This document shows positions 24,101 to 35,251 of a stretch of 64,000 nt of DNA, piece by piece. Each line of letters begins with the position of its first letter. Positions within the stretch are counted from its first letter, which is position 1. The stretch lies in NCBI GenBank assembly GCA_000469685.2, contig LS997567.1, positions 37,077,505 through 37,141,504 on the forward strand, read 5' to 3'. The translations under genes and the position numbers were made by a program. This stretch comes from Haemonchus contortus. Taxonomy: Eukaryota; Nematoda; Chromadorea; Rhabditida; Trichostrongylidae. The notes under the pieces were generated by a model. It was not told where the DNA came from, made no database searches, and saw only the letters and a program-made list of their open reading frames with translations.

Positions 24101-25820
24101 TTGAAGAAAAAATGCCTCAAACAAGTACTAAAAAATGGGTATTACGAGATTATGACGGCAGAAGTGACGTGGAAGGGATATATAGAGCTGTCATTTGCGT
24201 GCTATTCCTTGGAGTGAGGCAAAAATGTCAAAATGTCCACCCACTGTATTCATGGGTCACGGCTAATTGCTTGAATTGTCAACAAATGTGCTCCATTGTG
24301 ATTGGCGCAGCCTCTTCACTTATTTTAAACACGGCCACCTCTGAGTGTGGTAGTGGAAACAATATTCAAGCCGTTACCAATATTAGCAAACTAGTGAGAT
24401 CCTGTGATACATTGCAATATATGAGAAATGGCTAATTAAGCCTTTTTTGGAGTTGGTCACTCCAGGTAAGGATGCGCCCTGTCATTGGACCTACAATAAA
24501 ATCCATGGTAGCGTTTGAATGGGCAGTTGGCTCACCCCTTGACTGTCCCACTGAACGATTTAGCGATTTGATCCCAAGATTATGCATGGCAGTGTAGCGA
24601 TTTGACAATCGCCCATCTCCCCCTATTTCGCACAATATTGAAGTAAGGTAGTGATGCAGTTATTAGATGATATTGATAGCAAGTGAAAATATATCGTTAT
24701 ATTATTAGTATATAGCGCAATGTAATGGTGTACAAATATGTAATGGTAATATAGACGGACATTTCATGATGTTGCTTTGGTTTTTGGGCTGCCTCCACCC
24801 TCCTAGACGGTTTCCGTACCTAGCCTCGGGCACAGCAACAAAAACGAGATCAGGTCAGCTTTACTTTTGAAACAGTAGCATCCCACCGTAAGAGAAGGAC
24901 CGTCTGTCACGTATTGTTGTCATGTTGGCTTTAAGACAAACATTATGACTTTTGGGAGGGAATTACGAGGGCATGGCTCAGCAGGAACTCAAAATCAGTA
25001 ATTGTTGAGAAATTTGTAGTCCTTTTCAATATTGTACCAAGTGTTTTCCACTTGGAGCGTGAAACGAAAAATCTCGTTGTAGGAATGACCAAATTCTAAC
25101 GAATAGCAAAAGTACCTGCCTTATTTACTTAGGTTCAGTAGCTATTCAATTATGTACGCATTATATTATATTACTCAAATAGTTTTTTCAATATCTAATT
25201 ATTCAATTTTCATTGGTGAGCGCCTCCACTTTAACACCCAAATCCCAGACCAATTTTTCTTAGCACGAACAAACTTTTCATACTCATGGAAAAGGTAGAT
25301 TTACCCTGACCTCGTCCAGTAAAATAAAGACACTGACTTGCAAGTGGCAAAGTACTCAATCAAAAGCTAATAGAATTTCGCATGAAAGCCGGTTGTGAGG
25401 CACATTCCAAGAAAAACGAGGCTGGATGTCATGCAGCTCGCCCTTTTCCCTTTCTCAGATATGGAGGGCATGTTCCCATAAGAATGACTCTCCAAAACCG
25501 AGATGTATACCGCGAAAATCCATTACCTGTTAGGAAAAGTAAGGTTGTAATTTCGGTAAAGGTGTTTCCAACAAATGGGTTAAGAATAGTCCGTCTGAAG
25601 CCTCAAGTTACAGATACCATTCGATGCTCTCTGATAAAACTGTTCGTTGTGAACCATGAGACAAGTATGCAAACTTTGAAGTGGAATCATGCGAAAAATA
25701 ATAATCGTATTTTGCTGGATAAAGAACGCTAGAACTGCAATACTGGGGCAACTAGCCCTCGACTGCCGCGTGCGGCAAACCGATTACACAAATCGATTCA
25801 ACTGCACGTTCCCCTTTGCA
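21106..25820. other. No confident gene
   Basis: Unassigned open frames include 21255-21557 (+, 100 codons), 23535-23807 (-, 90 codons) and 24064-24435 (+, 123 codons). None shows a known domain, a convincing signal peptide or a pair of phase-matched splice sites. A short T/C-rich acceptor at about 22612 precedes a 15-residue Lys/Glu-rich frame that could be a terminal exon, but nothing links to it. Confidence 0.3.
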
Positions 25821-25856
25821 CAACAGTGCCTTCGGTGCTGTTGAACAAGTAATAAA
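25821..25856 (+). terminator. Hairpin followed by AATAAA: possible 3' end of a transcript or element
   Basis: CAACAGTGCC-TTC-GGTGCTGTTG (25821-25843) forms a stem of about ten pairs including two G-T pairs, and AATAAA follows at 25851. A hairpin plus polyadenylation signal with no nearby ORF suggests the 3' end of a retroelement or an unannotated transcript on the plus strand. Confidence 0.35.
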
Positions 25857-26254
25857 TTGGTTGTATTAGTGAAGTAATTGCAATGTTATCTACCTATTAA
25901 TACAAAGATTATTTCGAACATCCCATCTGAGTCAAGGGTGATGCGCATGAAAGTTTTTCAAGATTTTGCATAGTTTTCAATGTGAAAACCTATAAAATTT
26001 ATTGGGCCCAACTGCTACCATCATCATGGCGATCATGACGATCCGCATGAATATGGTAGCCATTATCATGATGAGCAAAGGACAAACAGCGAGTAGCTTG
26101 CAAAAACAAGTTTACTGCTTAAGGAATAAGCAAGGAGTAGGTAAGATAAAATGCAGCAGTTGTAAAAAGTCGAAGAATTTGTAGCTGGCATTTGATTCGT
26201 TCGCTACGGTATTATGTAGACTCGGGCAGGTCACCGACCGAAATCTGTCATAAC

Positions 26255-26278
26255 GGGGGTGGGGGGGGGGGGGGGGGG
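26255..26278 (+). repeat. Poly-G tract (G5 T G18)
   Basis: An uninterrupted run of eighteen G follows five G and a T. It is a homopolymer able to form G-quadruplex structures and prone to length errors in sequencing. Confidence 0.9.
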
Positions 26279-28160
26279 AGGAGGTGATACACCTAACAAA
26301 GGAAGGATCTCAAGCTGAAATGACCACTTGAAATAGGACTCACATAGCTGAATACTGTACTATTTGGGCATATTTTGAATGAACTTGCATTCCAAATTGG
26401 TCAATCGAGAATGAAAATACAGTTAGACCTGTACCACCTATAAAACTCAACCATTTATTGTCAACATCTCCCGCCTTCAATCTCACTACAAAAGAACTCC
26501 ACTCCAGGTTCCGGGTTGGCAACTACACACATTTTCGAATTGTTCAATTCAATTTTTTTTTTGAAAAATCGGCAAACAAATAATTTTGTAGTGAGTTTGA
26601 TGCTCAAAACAATTCGGACCAAAGTAGTGCCAAACTTATTGAAATAGAAAACTCGAAAATGACTATGCAATGAGAAGATCACTGCCAACTAATTCGAGTC
26701 AGTAAAAATTGAGTTAAAGTTTTGTAAAACATTAAAAGGGGCTACATCCAAAATTAGGCGATTACGTCAAGCCTTTCTTGAAAAAAGCTTCCAGCCTCAT
26801 CATGCCGTAATCGTGAAGCTCCACGTAACGTCTTTATAGGACACTAGGATGCCTTCACTCCGAATTACTTCAATGAAGCAGGATGTTCCTGGATAGCCTT
26901 TAGTGTCTGTGAGTGATGTCCAAGAGGGTCAACTATGAAAAGCCATGAAACGGTAGGAATTCAGAGCAAAACCACTTGATTACTAGTAAATTTTTGTTAC
27001 TTAAAATCTATTGAAGAATCCGATGAAAAGTGTCAGACTTAAGAGAGTCGAAGAAGAACCACAGGCTTCGGTTTTGATGTTTATGTCATGCAATAAAGGA
27101 GAATCGGGATTATGGAGCTGAAAAAGAAGAGCTTTGTTTGGCTGTTGGTCGGAGTAGTAAGCAGAGAATGAAGTGTGAAGATATTCGATCTAGATAACGA
27201 CGACTGAGACGCGTGTGGTGAATTGGCAAAGGGAACGAGATGCCAGAGAGTCATAATTGCTTTTGCGGTAACGGCTAGATACTAGTAAATTACTTTGATA
27301 TCCGTTTCTTAGATTGTTATGGCCCTATGGTCTTAAGAAGCGGCATTGAAGCTGATTGAAAAAAAGAATCTCTAAAAATGATTCCTCGGGTTTAGGATAG
27401 GACAGAAGCTTCAAAATTACTTTATCTGAACGTAAGCTAGTCACCACCATGATGAAACTGGGGTAATAGCGTGAGAATGCTAAAATACCCCCTGGGACGG
27501 CCGATTCACACGCACCACTTCAATTTATTTACAAACAAATCCGTCAGAATTCCGTGAAAGGCCTCAGGCAGCATCAATAGCTTTAATTGCACCGCCAGTT
27601 GTTACTCTTAAGCAGCGGCTTGTTATTACTGAAGCTTTGTTGAGATTCAACGGCATCAACCTCGACTACATAGGTGGGCCCTTCCTCTAACTAATTAACC
27701 ATTGCTAACTGTTGGCAATTGCTCTAATTCTACCAGTTTTCGAAAAGCTCCTGGAAACCAGTGTAGACAAGTAATTACTGGATTCGTGTACTTACTCATG
27801 AGCTGCTCCCTAACTGGCAATTGCAATTGTAAAGGGTTTTCCAGCATAGACAGTATCGATGCCGAGGTAGTGGAACTGGGGCTTTGAAAAAGTGACATCA
27901 AAACACAAAATCCCGCTTTTTCTCCTACAGACGAAGTTTTGTTACTGCTACTGCGTAGTGTTCGGACACCCTGTAGGAGTAATTGTTAAGCTGAAAATAA
28001 TCTCCAGATGTTGTTCGGTATGGACACTTCCTTGAGTGGAGTGGATACTCTCAGACGGCTCAAGTGTTTCTGTGATTTCTTATTCTCGAGATCTCGTACG
28101 AGCTGTAATCAAGGGCAGTCGAGAGGAGCTTCAGATTGCGTGCAAGAAGGGATAGAGTGA
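26279..28160. other. No recognisable gene
   Basis: Short frames only. At 27695-27901 both strands are open for about 65 codons, which is uninformative. No repeat or RNA gene was recognised. Confidence 0.4.
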
Positions 28161-28225
28161 AGTTGAATGTGGTTTCAACGGAAAGTTCCAAAACGTGGTA
28201 AACAAGTAGGTTGTAAAACATACAA

Positions 28226-28359
28226 ATGCCATTGGGTATATGTGGGGACTTCAATGGGAGTTCAACCGCTTCGTGGTCAGAGGAGAATGAGGGAGGTAGA
28301 AGGAAGGAGGCCGGATTGGCTGACAATATTCTCTGTTTCAAGATACCGGACTTGTCTTA
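28226..28359 (+). pseudogene. Possible LINE endonuclease scrap (GDFN motif)
   Basis: A plus-strand frame reads MPLGICGDFNGSST and continues with a Glu/Gly/Arg-rich stretch and GLADNIL. G-D-F-N followed by such a loop is characteristic of the apurinic-type endonuclease domain of non-LTR retrotransposons, where the D and N act in catalysis. The frame is short and upstream endonuclease motifs are not recognisable, so this would be a small decayed fragment. Confidence 0.3.
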
Positions 28360-28557
28360 AAGCGTAAAAACATAGACTACAGGCCAAGGAATTTTGAAAG
28401 CTCATAGGCAGACTACAGGCGTACTAAAATGTTCTAGATGGTTCCGAACTGAAAATGAATGAAGCTCCTCCCAATAGTAGCAATTAGTATTGTCCGTTTA
28501 ATCCTCTATCTCCTAATTGGTATTTTCAATCGGGGAAAGCATTACATTACAATTTAA

Positions 28558-28614
28558 TCAGATGTTTTGCTCCTGCTGCTCCTTTTGCATTTTCTCAATA
28601 AGCTCGTTACGTCC
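28558..28614 (-). CDS. Possible terminal exon of an unidentified gene (charged helical tail)
   Basis: On the minus strand, after a T-rich stretch ending in GAG, a frame reads GRNELIEKMQKEQQEQNI and stops. The composition (E, K, Q, with I/L/M at heptad-like spacing) is that of a helical C-terminal tail and is unlike the surroundings. No upstream exon was identified, so this is only a candidate. Confidence 0.22.
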   Translation of the reverse strand, partial: GRNELIEKMQKEQQEQNI

Positions 28615-28736
28615 CTCCAGCAAAAAGGCTGCTTATAGAACGTTTATGCTCTAACCATAGATATGTAAGCTACGGTAATGTGCTCTCCTTCAGATTCGGA
28701 GAAAATCTGAGGTCCCTTAGCGAAAAAAGATCTCTT

Positions 28737-28798
28737 ATAAACAAAACACTGAAATGTTAGAATAATTATAAACAAAACAGTAGGGTGTTGGAATAATC
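28737..28798. repeat. Short tandem duplication, 2 x 31 bp
   Basis: ATAAACAAAACA followed by a variable centre and GTT.GAATAAT occurs twice back to back (28737-28767 and 28768-28798). Confidence 0.7.
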
Positions 28799-29319
28799 TC
28801 CTTAGAAAACCCAGAAATGTTGAAAAGTCAGCAAAGAATGAATTGTAATCACAAGTACAAAGGAATTGAAAAAACTTTTGAACAGTCTCCTCTTGATGTA
28901 TCACAATCAGCTAGTTGCAGAGGTTATTATTAAATATATTTGCTGATGTCATGCCAAAATAATTGCTACCTTTTCAAGCAGCTACCGTAGTTATCAAATA
29001 ATGTGAAAAAAATCGATAATTGATAGATGTTTGCCCGTCATAATGTATATGTTGCTCCCATACGCACGATTACAGTACGGCACGCTATCACAAATTCCCT
29101 ACAGTAACCTCAATTGATAGTAATTTTGCAAAATGGCCCCAAATATGTTTTTCCATGTACTTTGGAGCAGTTCATCACAATTGATGGCCCTCTATCATGA
29201 GCTCTGCCGAAGAATCGATTCCTTCTTAATTAATTCCATGGAATCTCTTTTTTTTTTACTAAAAATTTCTTTTTTTTTGATTACGTCGGGCTGAAATAAT
29301 GGCAATAGTTGAGTGTTAT

Positions 29320-29632
29320 GGAAATTCAACCAGAAATTTGACGTTTACAGTAGTGGGTGGTTTTCCAGTATAACCCATCACTGTAGTCATTGTACAATCA
29401 GAAAATAGGTCTAACATAAGGCCAGGGGGACAAAAACAGACCCAACATGCTAAACTACATATCTTGCATGACATTTAAATGAAAATAACGGGATATTATC
29501 GAAATTCCATTGAAGAGTCGACATTTTCAGTAACATACAGCTTTCTAGAATACTCCTGTACTGCAGTAATTTGGGAATCAGAAGTAAAGATTCGCCAATG
29601 ACGGGAACAACAAACAAGTCCAAGAAATCTAG
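29320..29632. repeat. Diverged tandem duplication, two 133-bp copies with a 180-bp period
   Basis: Copy A 29320-29452 and copy B 29500-29632 share GAAATTC near the start, CGA.TTTACAGTA-like and ACTG.AGT segments, AATCAGAA, and a purine-rich right end. Order and spacing are conserved although the identity is low. No open frame follows the repeat. Confidence 0.55.
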
Positions 29633-30999
29633 GATGATATTTTGATCCAAATGACATCATTCAGGAAGAGAATAGTGACGCATATTGTCCGAATAGATCC
29701 TCTTAGTAGGGGCTGTTACGCGAGACATCTTCTCTCAATATCTACACAGAGTTCTGACTTAAATAACAATCTGACTGACATGTTTTTTCTGATATGACAT
29801 GAAAAACTACTGAAATCTGAGGAAGTGGGCAGCTTTACGCCGTCTGACAACGAGTGGGCAAATTGGTATTCGTTTATACTTGGAAGTATTTTGACTTAAC
29901 TTGATTGCTTGGTCTTTTATTGAGGCACGGCATATATTACTGGTAAATAGTCCCAGTTATGAAAGCCTTTTCTGAGAGGCTTTTGTGATGGCGTAAAGAA
30001 AAATAATGACATGCGTGACTAGGTCTGTGATCAAAGAGACAACAAGGCGTTTATCTTCACAGCTAACTAGACACAACGTATCCGTTACTGGTCAACATGG
30101 GGAACAATCTTTGCCGCTAATGAGAGGAATGAAGAGGGGTGAGATCTTGCCGAGCAGCCAGCAAAAACAACGTTGTGGAAATATATGAATCATCCAATCT
30201 CCATACTACCTAATATCAACAAGTTTTTATCCAACCCAGTCACGTTAACACTTTGATGACAATGTCGGTCAATGTTGACCGACAGTACTGTAAGTCAGCC
30301 AAATGAAGAAATTCTCAGATTTTTTTGTTTCATATTTTACATTTACTCATTTACTTACTAACTTTAGCGCCAACCCATGATCCATCTAAATCTAAGGTTT
30401 TTATGGAAATATTAAGTATCGAGTCAGGAGTCATACATCATATCAGATAACAATTAAAATTTGAACTCCTTCCAACAATTGGCGCCTTACCTCTAATCTT
30501 GTTTCCGCCATATATTTGAATAGTGCTTTCTATGAATGTTCACGATTCAAAGCCTCATACACCGAAATGGTCTACAAAGCTCATGATTTTGGAGAATTCA
30601 CCCAAATCTTGACAGAATACAAGTTTTTCTTTTGTTTCCAGGAGTTTTTACTTGTTTTACACAAGTAGAATCTTGTTACTCATGATACAGCAAATTCAAT
30701 AGGTGTGTGTCCTGTGGGACGAGGTCCGCCAACGGTAACCGACGATAAGTCAGCGCCTACAAATGGTCTCGTCCCGTGGGCGCGCAAACGAAAAACGCTC
30801 TCATCGTCAACGTGTTAACAGCATTCTTTACACTCTACTTCAGCGGATTAAGGAAGAACGAGACTTGAAGTCAAAACAAGTACAATCAAGTAAAGCTTAC
30901 AGCTTAACCGTTCAATGCGGATATGTGCAGACCGGCTCGCCATGTTGGATGTGTGAGTGTTGATAGGTATGGCATATGAGGACATAAAGAAGGTGAGGG
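29633..30999. other. No recognisable gene
   Basis: Short unassigned frames. At about 30710-30780 GTGGGACGAG and CTCGTCCCGTG can pair into an imperfect stem. Confidence 0.35.
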
Positions 31000-31100
31000 C
31001 AACCGGGGTCTAGGTAATGTAAAGGATAAGAGCACGGTGCTCGGATGGCACAAGTGTGAGTTCGACTCCCGTCCAAAGCAGTGGTTTTGTCCATAACTCG
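31000..31100 (+). mobile_element. tRNA-like SINE head (second, shorter type)
   Basis: The stretch AAGAGCACGGTGCTCGGATG followed by GTGTGAGTTCGACTCCCGTCC contains a good B box (GAGTTCGACTCCCG, about 31057-31070) and a plausible tRNA-like anticodon arm. It lacks the body landmarks of the main SINE-like family here. A proper cloverleaf acceptor stem cannot be drawn, so I call a tRNA-derived repeat rather than a functional tRNA. Confidence 0.4.
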
Positions 31101-33945
31101 CCTACCTTGTAAAATTTGTAGTATTACCAGTTCAAGGTACAGCAAGGTCAATCCAGTCCTCGAAGTCTAACTACGAATACAGTCTCAAAAGTTAGAAAAC
31201 TTTCTCTGAGAGACCCGTCGCATCCGTTTCTGCCCACGCTGTCAGTCCGCAATCACGTACCTACAGCAGTTAGGGGGCGCTACCCCATCATCGACACATC
31301 GAAGAGAGACCGAGGTATGACCATGCGATATTGAAGCATGTTAAGTAAAAATAAACAAATTCGGATCTGTAAAGGGGAAAATTCTGAGCTAGTAAGATCG
31401 AGCACGCTAATCTGATGTAAAAAATTATAGAAAAGAGAAATCAATTAGCATTAAAAAATTTAATTTGTACTCAAAATTCGGGGCTCCACCGATGCATGGC
31501 TTTTTGGACGACTCAGCAGTCCTACTGATTAAGCTCAGCGGGTTGAGGCGGAAACAGTGTTCAGTCCAGGTATACATATATGTGAATGCTGTCCAAAGCC
31601 GGGGTTGTCAATGGCGAACATCAAAAGAGAATAAGAAACTTGTATCCTTTACTACGTAGTAACAATGCCATGCATTGTTGCATACTAAGTTGCATGCTAA
31701 CGCTGCAGATTTAGGCATGAAGAATCGCTGATTAAGAGTCCCATTGTGCAATGAAGATAATAGTAATCTGGTGATGCAAGCAGTAATCCTTTGTATTGAA
31801 ATGAGTAAGTAAATACGTTTGACATATTGGACAGAGGTCTATCACAATAAACATAGTAAGAGCGGAAGAGTGAAACTAGTAAGAGCCTCTGTCCCCATGA
31901 AAAAAAAAATGATTGAAAACTCGGCTTTGCCACGCCTACAAGCCGCCTCACTTCGGAGGGGGAGAGCTGTCAGTCTGAAAAACTACTTCGTCAAACTGCA
32001 AATATGAAGAGCCACTTTCGGATTACCCTGTCAGAAAAAATCTGAAAATCAAGGTTTGGAAGGCTTCGCCATTGGGTAGAGGAGATGCTCCAAAACAAGC
32101 TTTGGTTTCAAATGAGTTAGCACTAAGGCACCGATGGAGGAGGGAACGATGACCAAACACAACAACTACGGGGAGTATTTGGATGTTTTCATTCGAAAAC
32201 CAATTTCGTGAGTGCAGTCAATGACCAGAAAGCTTCCAGATTATCACAGTGGTTCTCCAGTCTATTAAATACAATAGTATACAATACGGTTTGATCATCC
32301 GAGGGAAGACAACTGCAGAATGCTGCCACTTCCTTCGCAAATATCTATAACAATATGATTTTTGTTTAAATATTTCCTGCGCTTCTTCCCAGACACCTTT
32401 GATGAGACTTTTATCAGTAAATGGTCTAGTACATACAGTACTTGGCCTAGGTCATGAACAATTACTGGTAATTTAGGTGTAGTTTCACCCTACGTTCAGC
32501 TCAAATCGTGTACATAGACCTGAATAATCCTTCAGAAGATTAGCTAAAATATACATGTAATTATGTAGAGCAATGACTTGCTACGATGTAAAAGTTGAAA
32601 AAAATAGAAAAAGGAAAAGTGACTTGTTCTGTCGTGCAGAAAACTCGAAATGTAGCCACTAAGAAAAAGGAAACCTCTGTTCTTTTGGGTTTCTCCCCCA
32701 GATGGCTAACTTAAAGACACTGTTAACGAAAAAGTGGTTCCGGAGATTTGCACATGGTTTGAATTCGAAGCCCCCTCTAGTACCATTCGTGCAGGAATGA
32801 GGTCGGAAAACGGCTGGATAGGGCACAATAAGGGGCCGGAGAGGTATCCACGGTCGCCCTCCCCCCCTCCATCGGTGTCACGTTAGACGAGTGTCGAGAC
32901 AATACGGATTGCTATTATTCGTTCTAGGACCCACGCACAAAAAGCTAGTCGCCGAGTGATGAGGCGATGTTTTTCTCCCATTCTTCTTTCCTCTGTTTTT
33001 TTTTGCTGCCGCGATCCCTTATTTGATTTCCTACTCCTAGAGGCTGAAAAAGGTGAGCTACTTTTGCTGTTACTAAGGTTTTTTTGTTTATTTATGCTTA
33101 TAAGTGAATGAATTGTGGATTACCATTGTCTGTTCTTCGCACCAGGACCCACACGCGCGCAGTGAAACGCACTGTTTAGCTCGTCCGGGCGCCCCACCTT
33201 CTTCATTTTTCTGGATTCATTCACGTCCAGCCCCCCTTCTTAACGTTTTTTTCGCGGCCTTTTTTTCACTATGAAAACACCGATGCACGCAGTTTCTTCA
33301 CCTCAGTCGTACTAGTTTCGATCTTGTCTTTCGTTTTTCATCATAATCTGGATTACCCAAAATCATGTTAACGGTGCCTTTAAACGGGAGATTCGCAAGG
33401 TGGAATTTCACCGTATGACTTAATTGGGAACCTTTTATCAAGTGAGCCCATATAAACTCTTTAGATACGTTAGAAAGCCAGCCTCTTGTATTACCGATAA
33501 GATAAAATTCTAGTACCCATGCGACAGAGAAGGAGCAGATCTCCCTCGGTCTATCACGTGTAAGAGGAACAGAATAAGAGGAATTGAAGGATCAGATCAT
33601 CCTGGAAGGATTACTTCATAAAAACAATAAGCTTTGTAGGCGCGTTGCCGTTAGAATTTGCCATGCTTAATAATCGAAGAGCAGATAATCGGATGCTTCA
33701 ATGACTTCTTCTGAAGTAAGGGCACATATCAAACAGCCATTGAAGTGAGTAAGGGAATGAAGCCGAATAGCGTTCAATAGAACGGACGGTCCACCGAACC
33801 GGAAGCTAGCGAATCAGTCGGAAATAATCCTAATGCATGTTTTCGTCATTGCCGTTTCCATTTTATTCTCTTTGATGATGCCATTCAGGTAGTCATTTCA
33901 GTAAACTAAGCTGTGCGAAAAGACCAACCACAACAACCAGAAATA
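31101..33945. other. No recognisable gene; CpG-richer stretch near 32.8-33.3 kb
   Basis: No domain-bearing frame was found. From about 32800 to 33260 the sequence is richer in CpG and pyrimidine runs, with two AGGACCCAC motifs (about 32927 and 33145). Such stretches can be promoter regions, but no gene start is visible on either side. Confidence 0.3.
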
Positions 33946-34827
33946 TTAGGTTGAGTAAAAAGTTTTGATCGGCTTTTCTATTTTCACTTTGAAAAGTCTT
34001 ATTTCCATTGAAAGAGGATCTCAATTAGTAATATAGTCTCCATCGTTGTCCTAAACATACGTCTAACCAACTGGCAGTTTCTTGACTCCTGAAGCCCAGA
34101 ACGGTGGCGGTCGCGATTCGAAAAAGGTGGAGATCTCATTTTTGAATTCCGGGCAATCATCAAAATTTCTATTGCGGAGGTGATGCTTCAGAGCAAGGAA
34201 CAAATGGTAATCAGACGGAGCGAGACCTGGCGAATAAGTAGAATGGGTTAGCACTGCCCATCCAGGTTCGGCAATTTACTGACAAAAAAATTTTGCAACA
34301 TGCGGTTGAGCGCTGTCGTGAAAAAGGCAAACATTTTCACGCTGCGGACGCTTCCTTCGAACAACGTTGACCAAACTCTGTAGCTGAAAAGCGTAAATCT
34401 CGGCGGTCACGGTGGAGCCCTCAGTAAATTATCCAAAGTAGAGCATTCCCTGAGACTGTCCACCGACGACACAGTAAAACCTTCCTCGGACATAGTCTAC
34501 TTCTCTGTTAGTCTTGGAGGTGTTTCGTCATGAGGCACCCATGGGCTGAGATACGATGACCCTTCTGGTTGCACCACAGATATTTGCGACAGCCGTCGGT
34601 GGATTATGCCCTTACAGTAATTCGTGATAGACGATAGCTCTCAGACAGCTCCGGACGGCAGTTGAAGGTTGAAGTCATTTTTTGCGAAGCACTTACAAGG
34701 GGGTGCTTATACATCTTCCTAAAAATACAGGTTAGGAATCGATCTACCATAATCTATTACGAAGTCCTTCCGAGCGGTCCTACGAAAAAATCTAGAAGAG
34801 TCGATCAAGACTTTTTACTCAACCTAA
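33946..34827 (-). mobile_element. Mariner-family DNA transposon relic with both terminal inverted repeats
   Basis: The left end TTAGGTTGAGTAAAAAGTTT continues TTGATCGGCTTTTCTA. The reverse complement of the right end is TTAGGTTGAGTAAAAAGTCT continuing TTGATCGACTCTTCTA, an excellent inverted-repeat match. TA dinucleotides flank both ends (33944-33945 and 34828-34829), the mariner target-site duplication. At 882 bp it is shorter than the usual 1.3 kb, so internal sequence is lost. The transposase remnant is on the minus strand. Confidence 0.92.
34060..34460 (-). pseudogene. Mariner transposase C-terminal remnant
   Basis: Reading right to left: TAEIYAFQLQ, then CLFHDSAQPHVAKF, then a stop, then YSPGLAPSDYHLFLALKHHL and a short tail to a stop at 34063. 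HDxAxPH and SPxLAPSDYHLF are hallmark mariner motifs, and the D of HD and the D of SDY are the second and third metal-binding residues of the D,D34D triad. The first catalytic Asp and the N-terminal DNA-binding half are not recognisable, and several frame breaks and stops occur, so it cannot make transposase. Normally such a protein cuts and pastes its own element at TA sites. Confidence 0.9.
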
Positions 34828-34972
34828 TAGAACCCGCTGATTCACCCATCCATTGTTAGATGGCATCAAAGAGGATAATAGTAGTAGTAACGGAGTCATT
34901 GATGACATAGCAGTGAAAAAGGCACAACGTATATGCAAAGTAGCAGATTTAAAGAATAAAAGTAAAGTCTCT

Positions 34973-35251
34973 GGACGTTAATCAATCCCGTCCGAGGGAT
35001 GTGCCCCAACATTCGACTCCCACTCAGACTCAGAGTAGGATATTGAGTGCGTATGAGGTCTATACAATGAATTGCGGTGGCAAGCCGATGTACAAGTCAG
35101 TGCTTTTAATCTCCCAGACCAGTCAGGTACCAATCAACCAACCCTGTAGGGATGAAAGGCTTGGCTGACCTAGGCGGATACCGATCCGAGATTCGAACCC
35201 GTGACCATGTGTGCGAGATGATGCGCTACTTGACTCTACACCAAATAGCAG
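34973..35251 (-). mobile_element. SINE-like repeat, copy 2 (minus orientation, near full length)
   Basis: On the minus strand the B box GGGTTCGAATC lies at about 35188-35198. The body and the tail GGGACGGGATTGATTAACGTCC (split at 34973-34994) match copy 1 in order. Confidence 0.65.

Noticed and set aside
24064..24435. 123-codon plus-strand ORF
   Set aside because: No recognisable domain, signal peptide or splice neighbours; length alone is insufficient in 64 kb of AT-rich DNA.
26002..26184. His-rich reading around 26000-26080 and the overlapping 60-codon ORF
   Set aside because: The His-rich frame is bounded by stops within about 40 codons and lacks an acceptor; it follows from a CAT/GAT-rich stretch.
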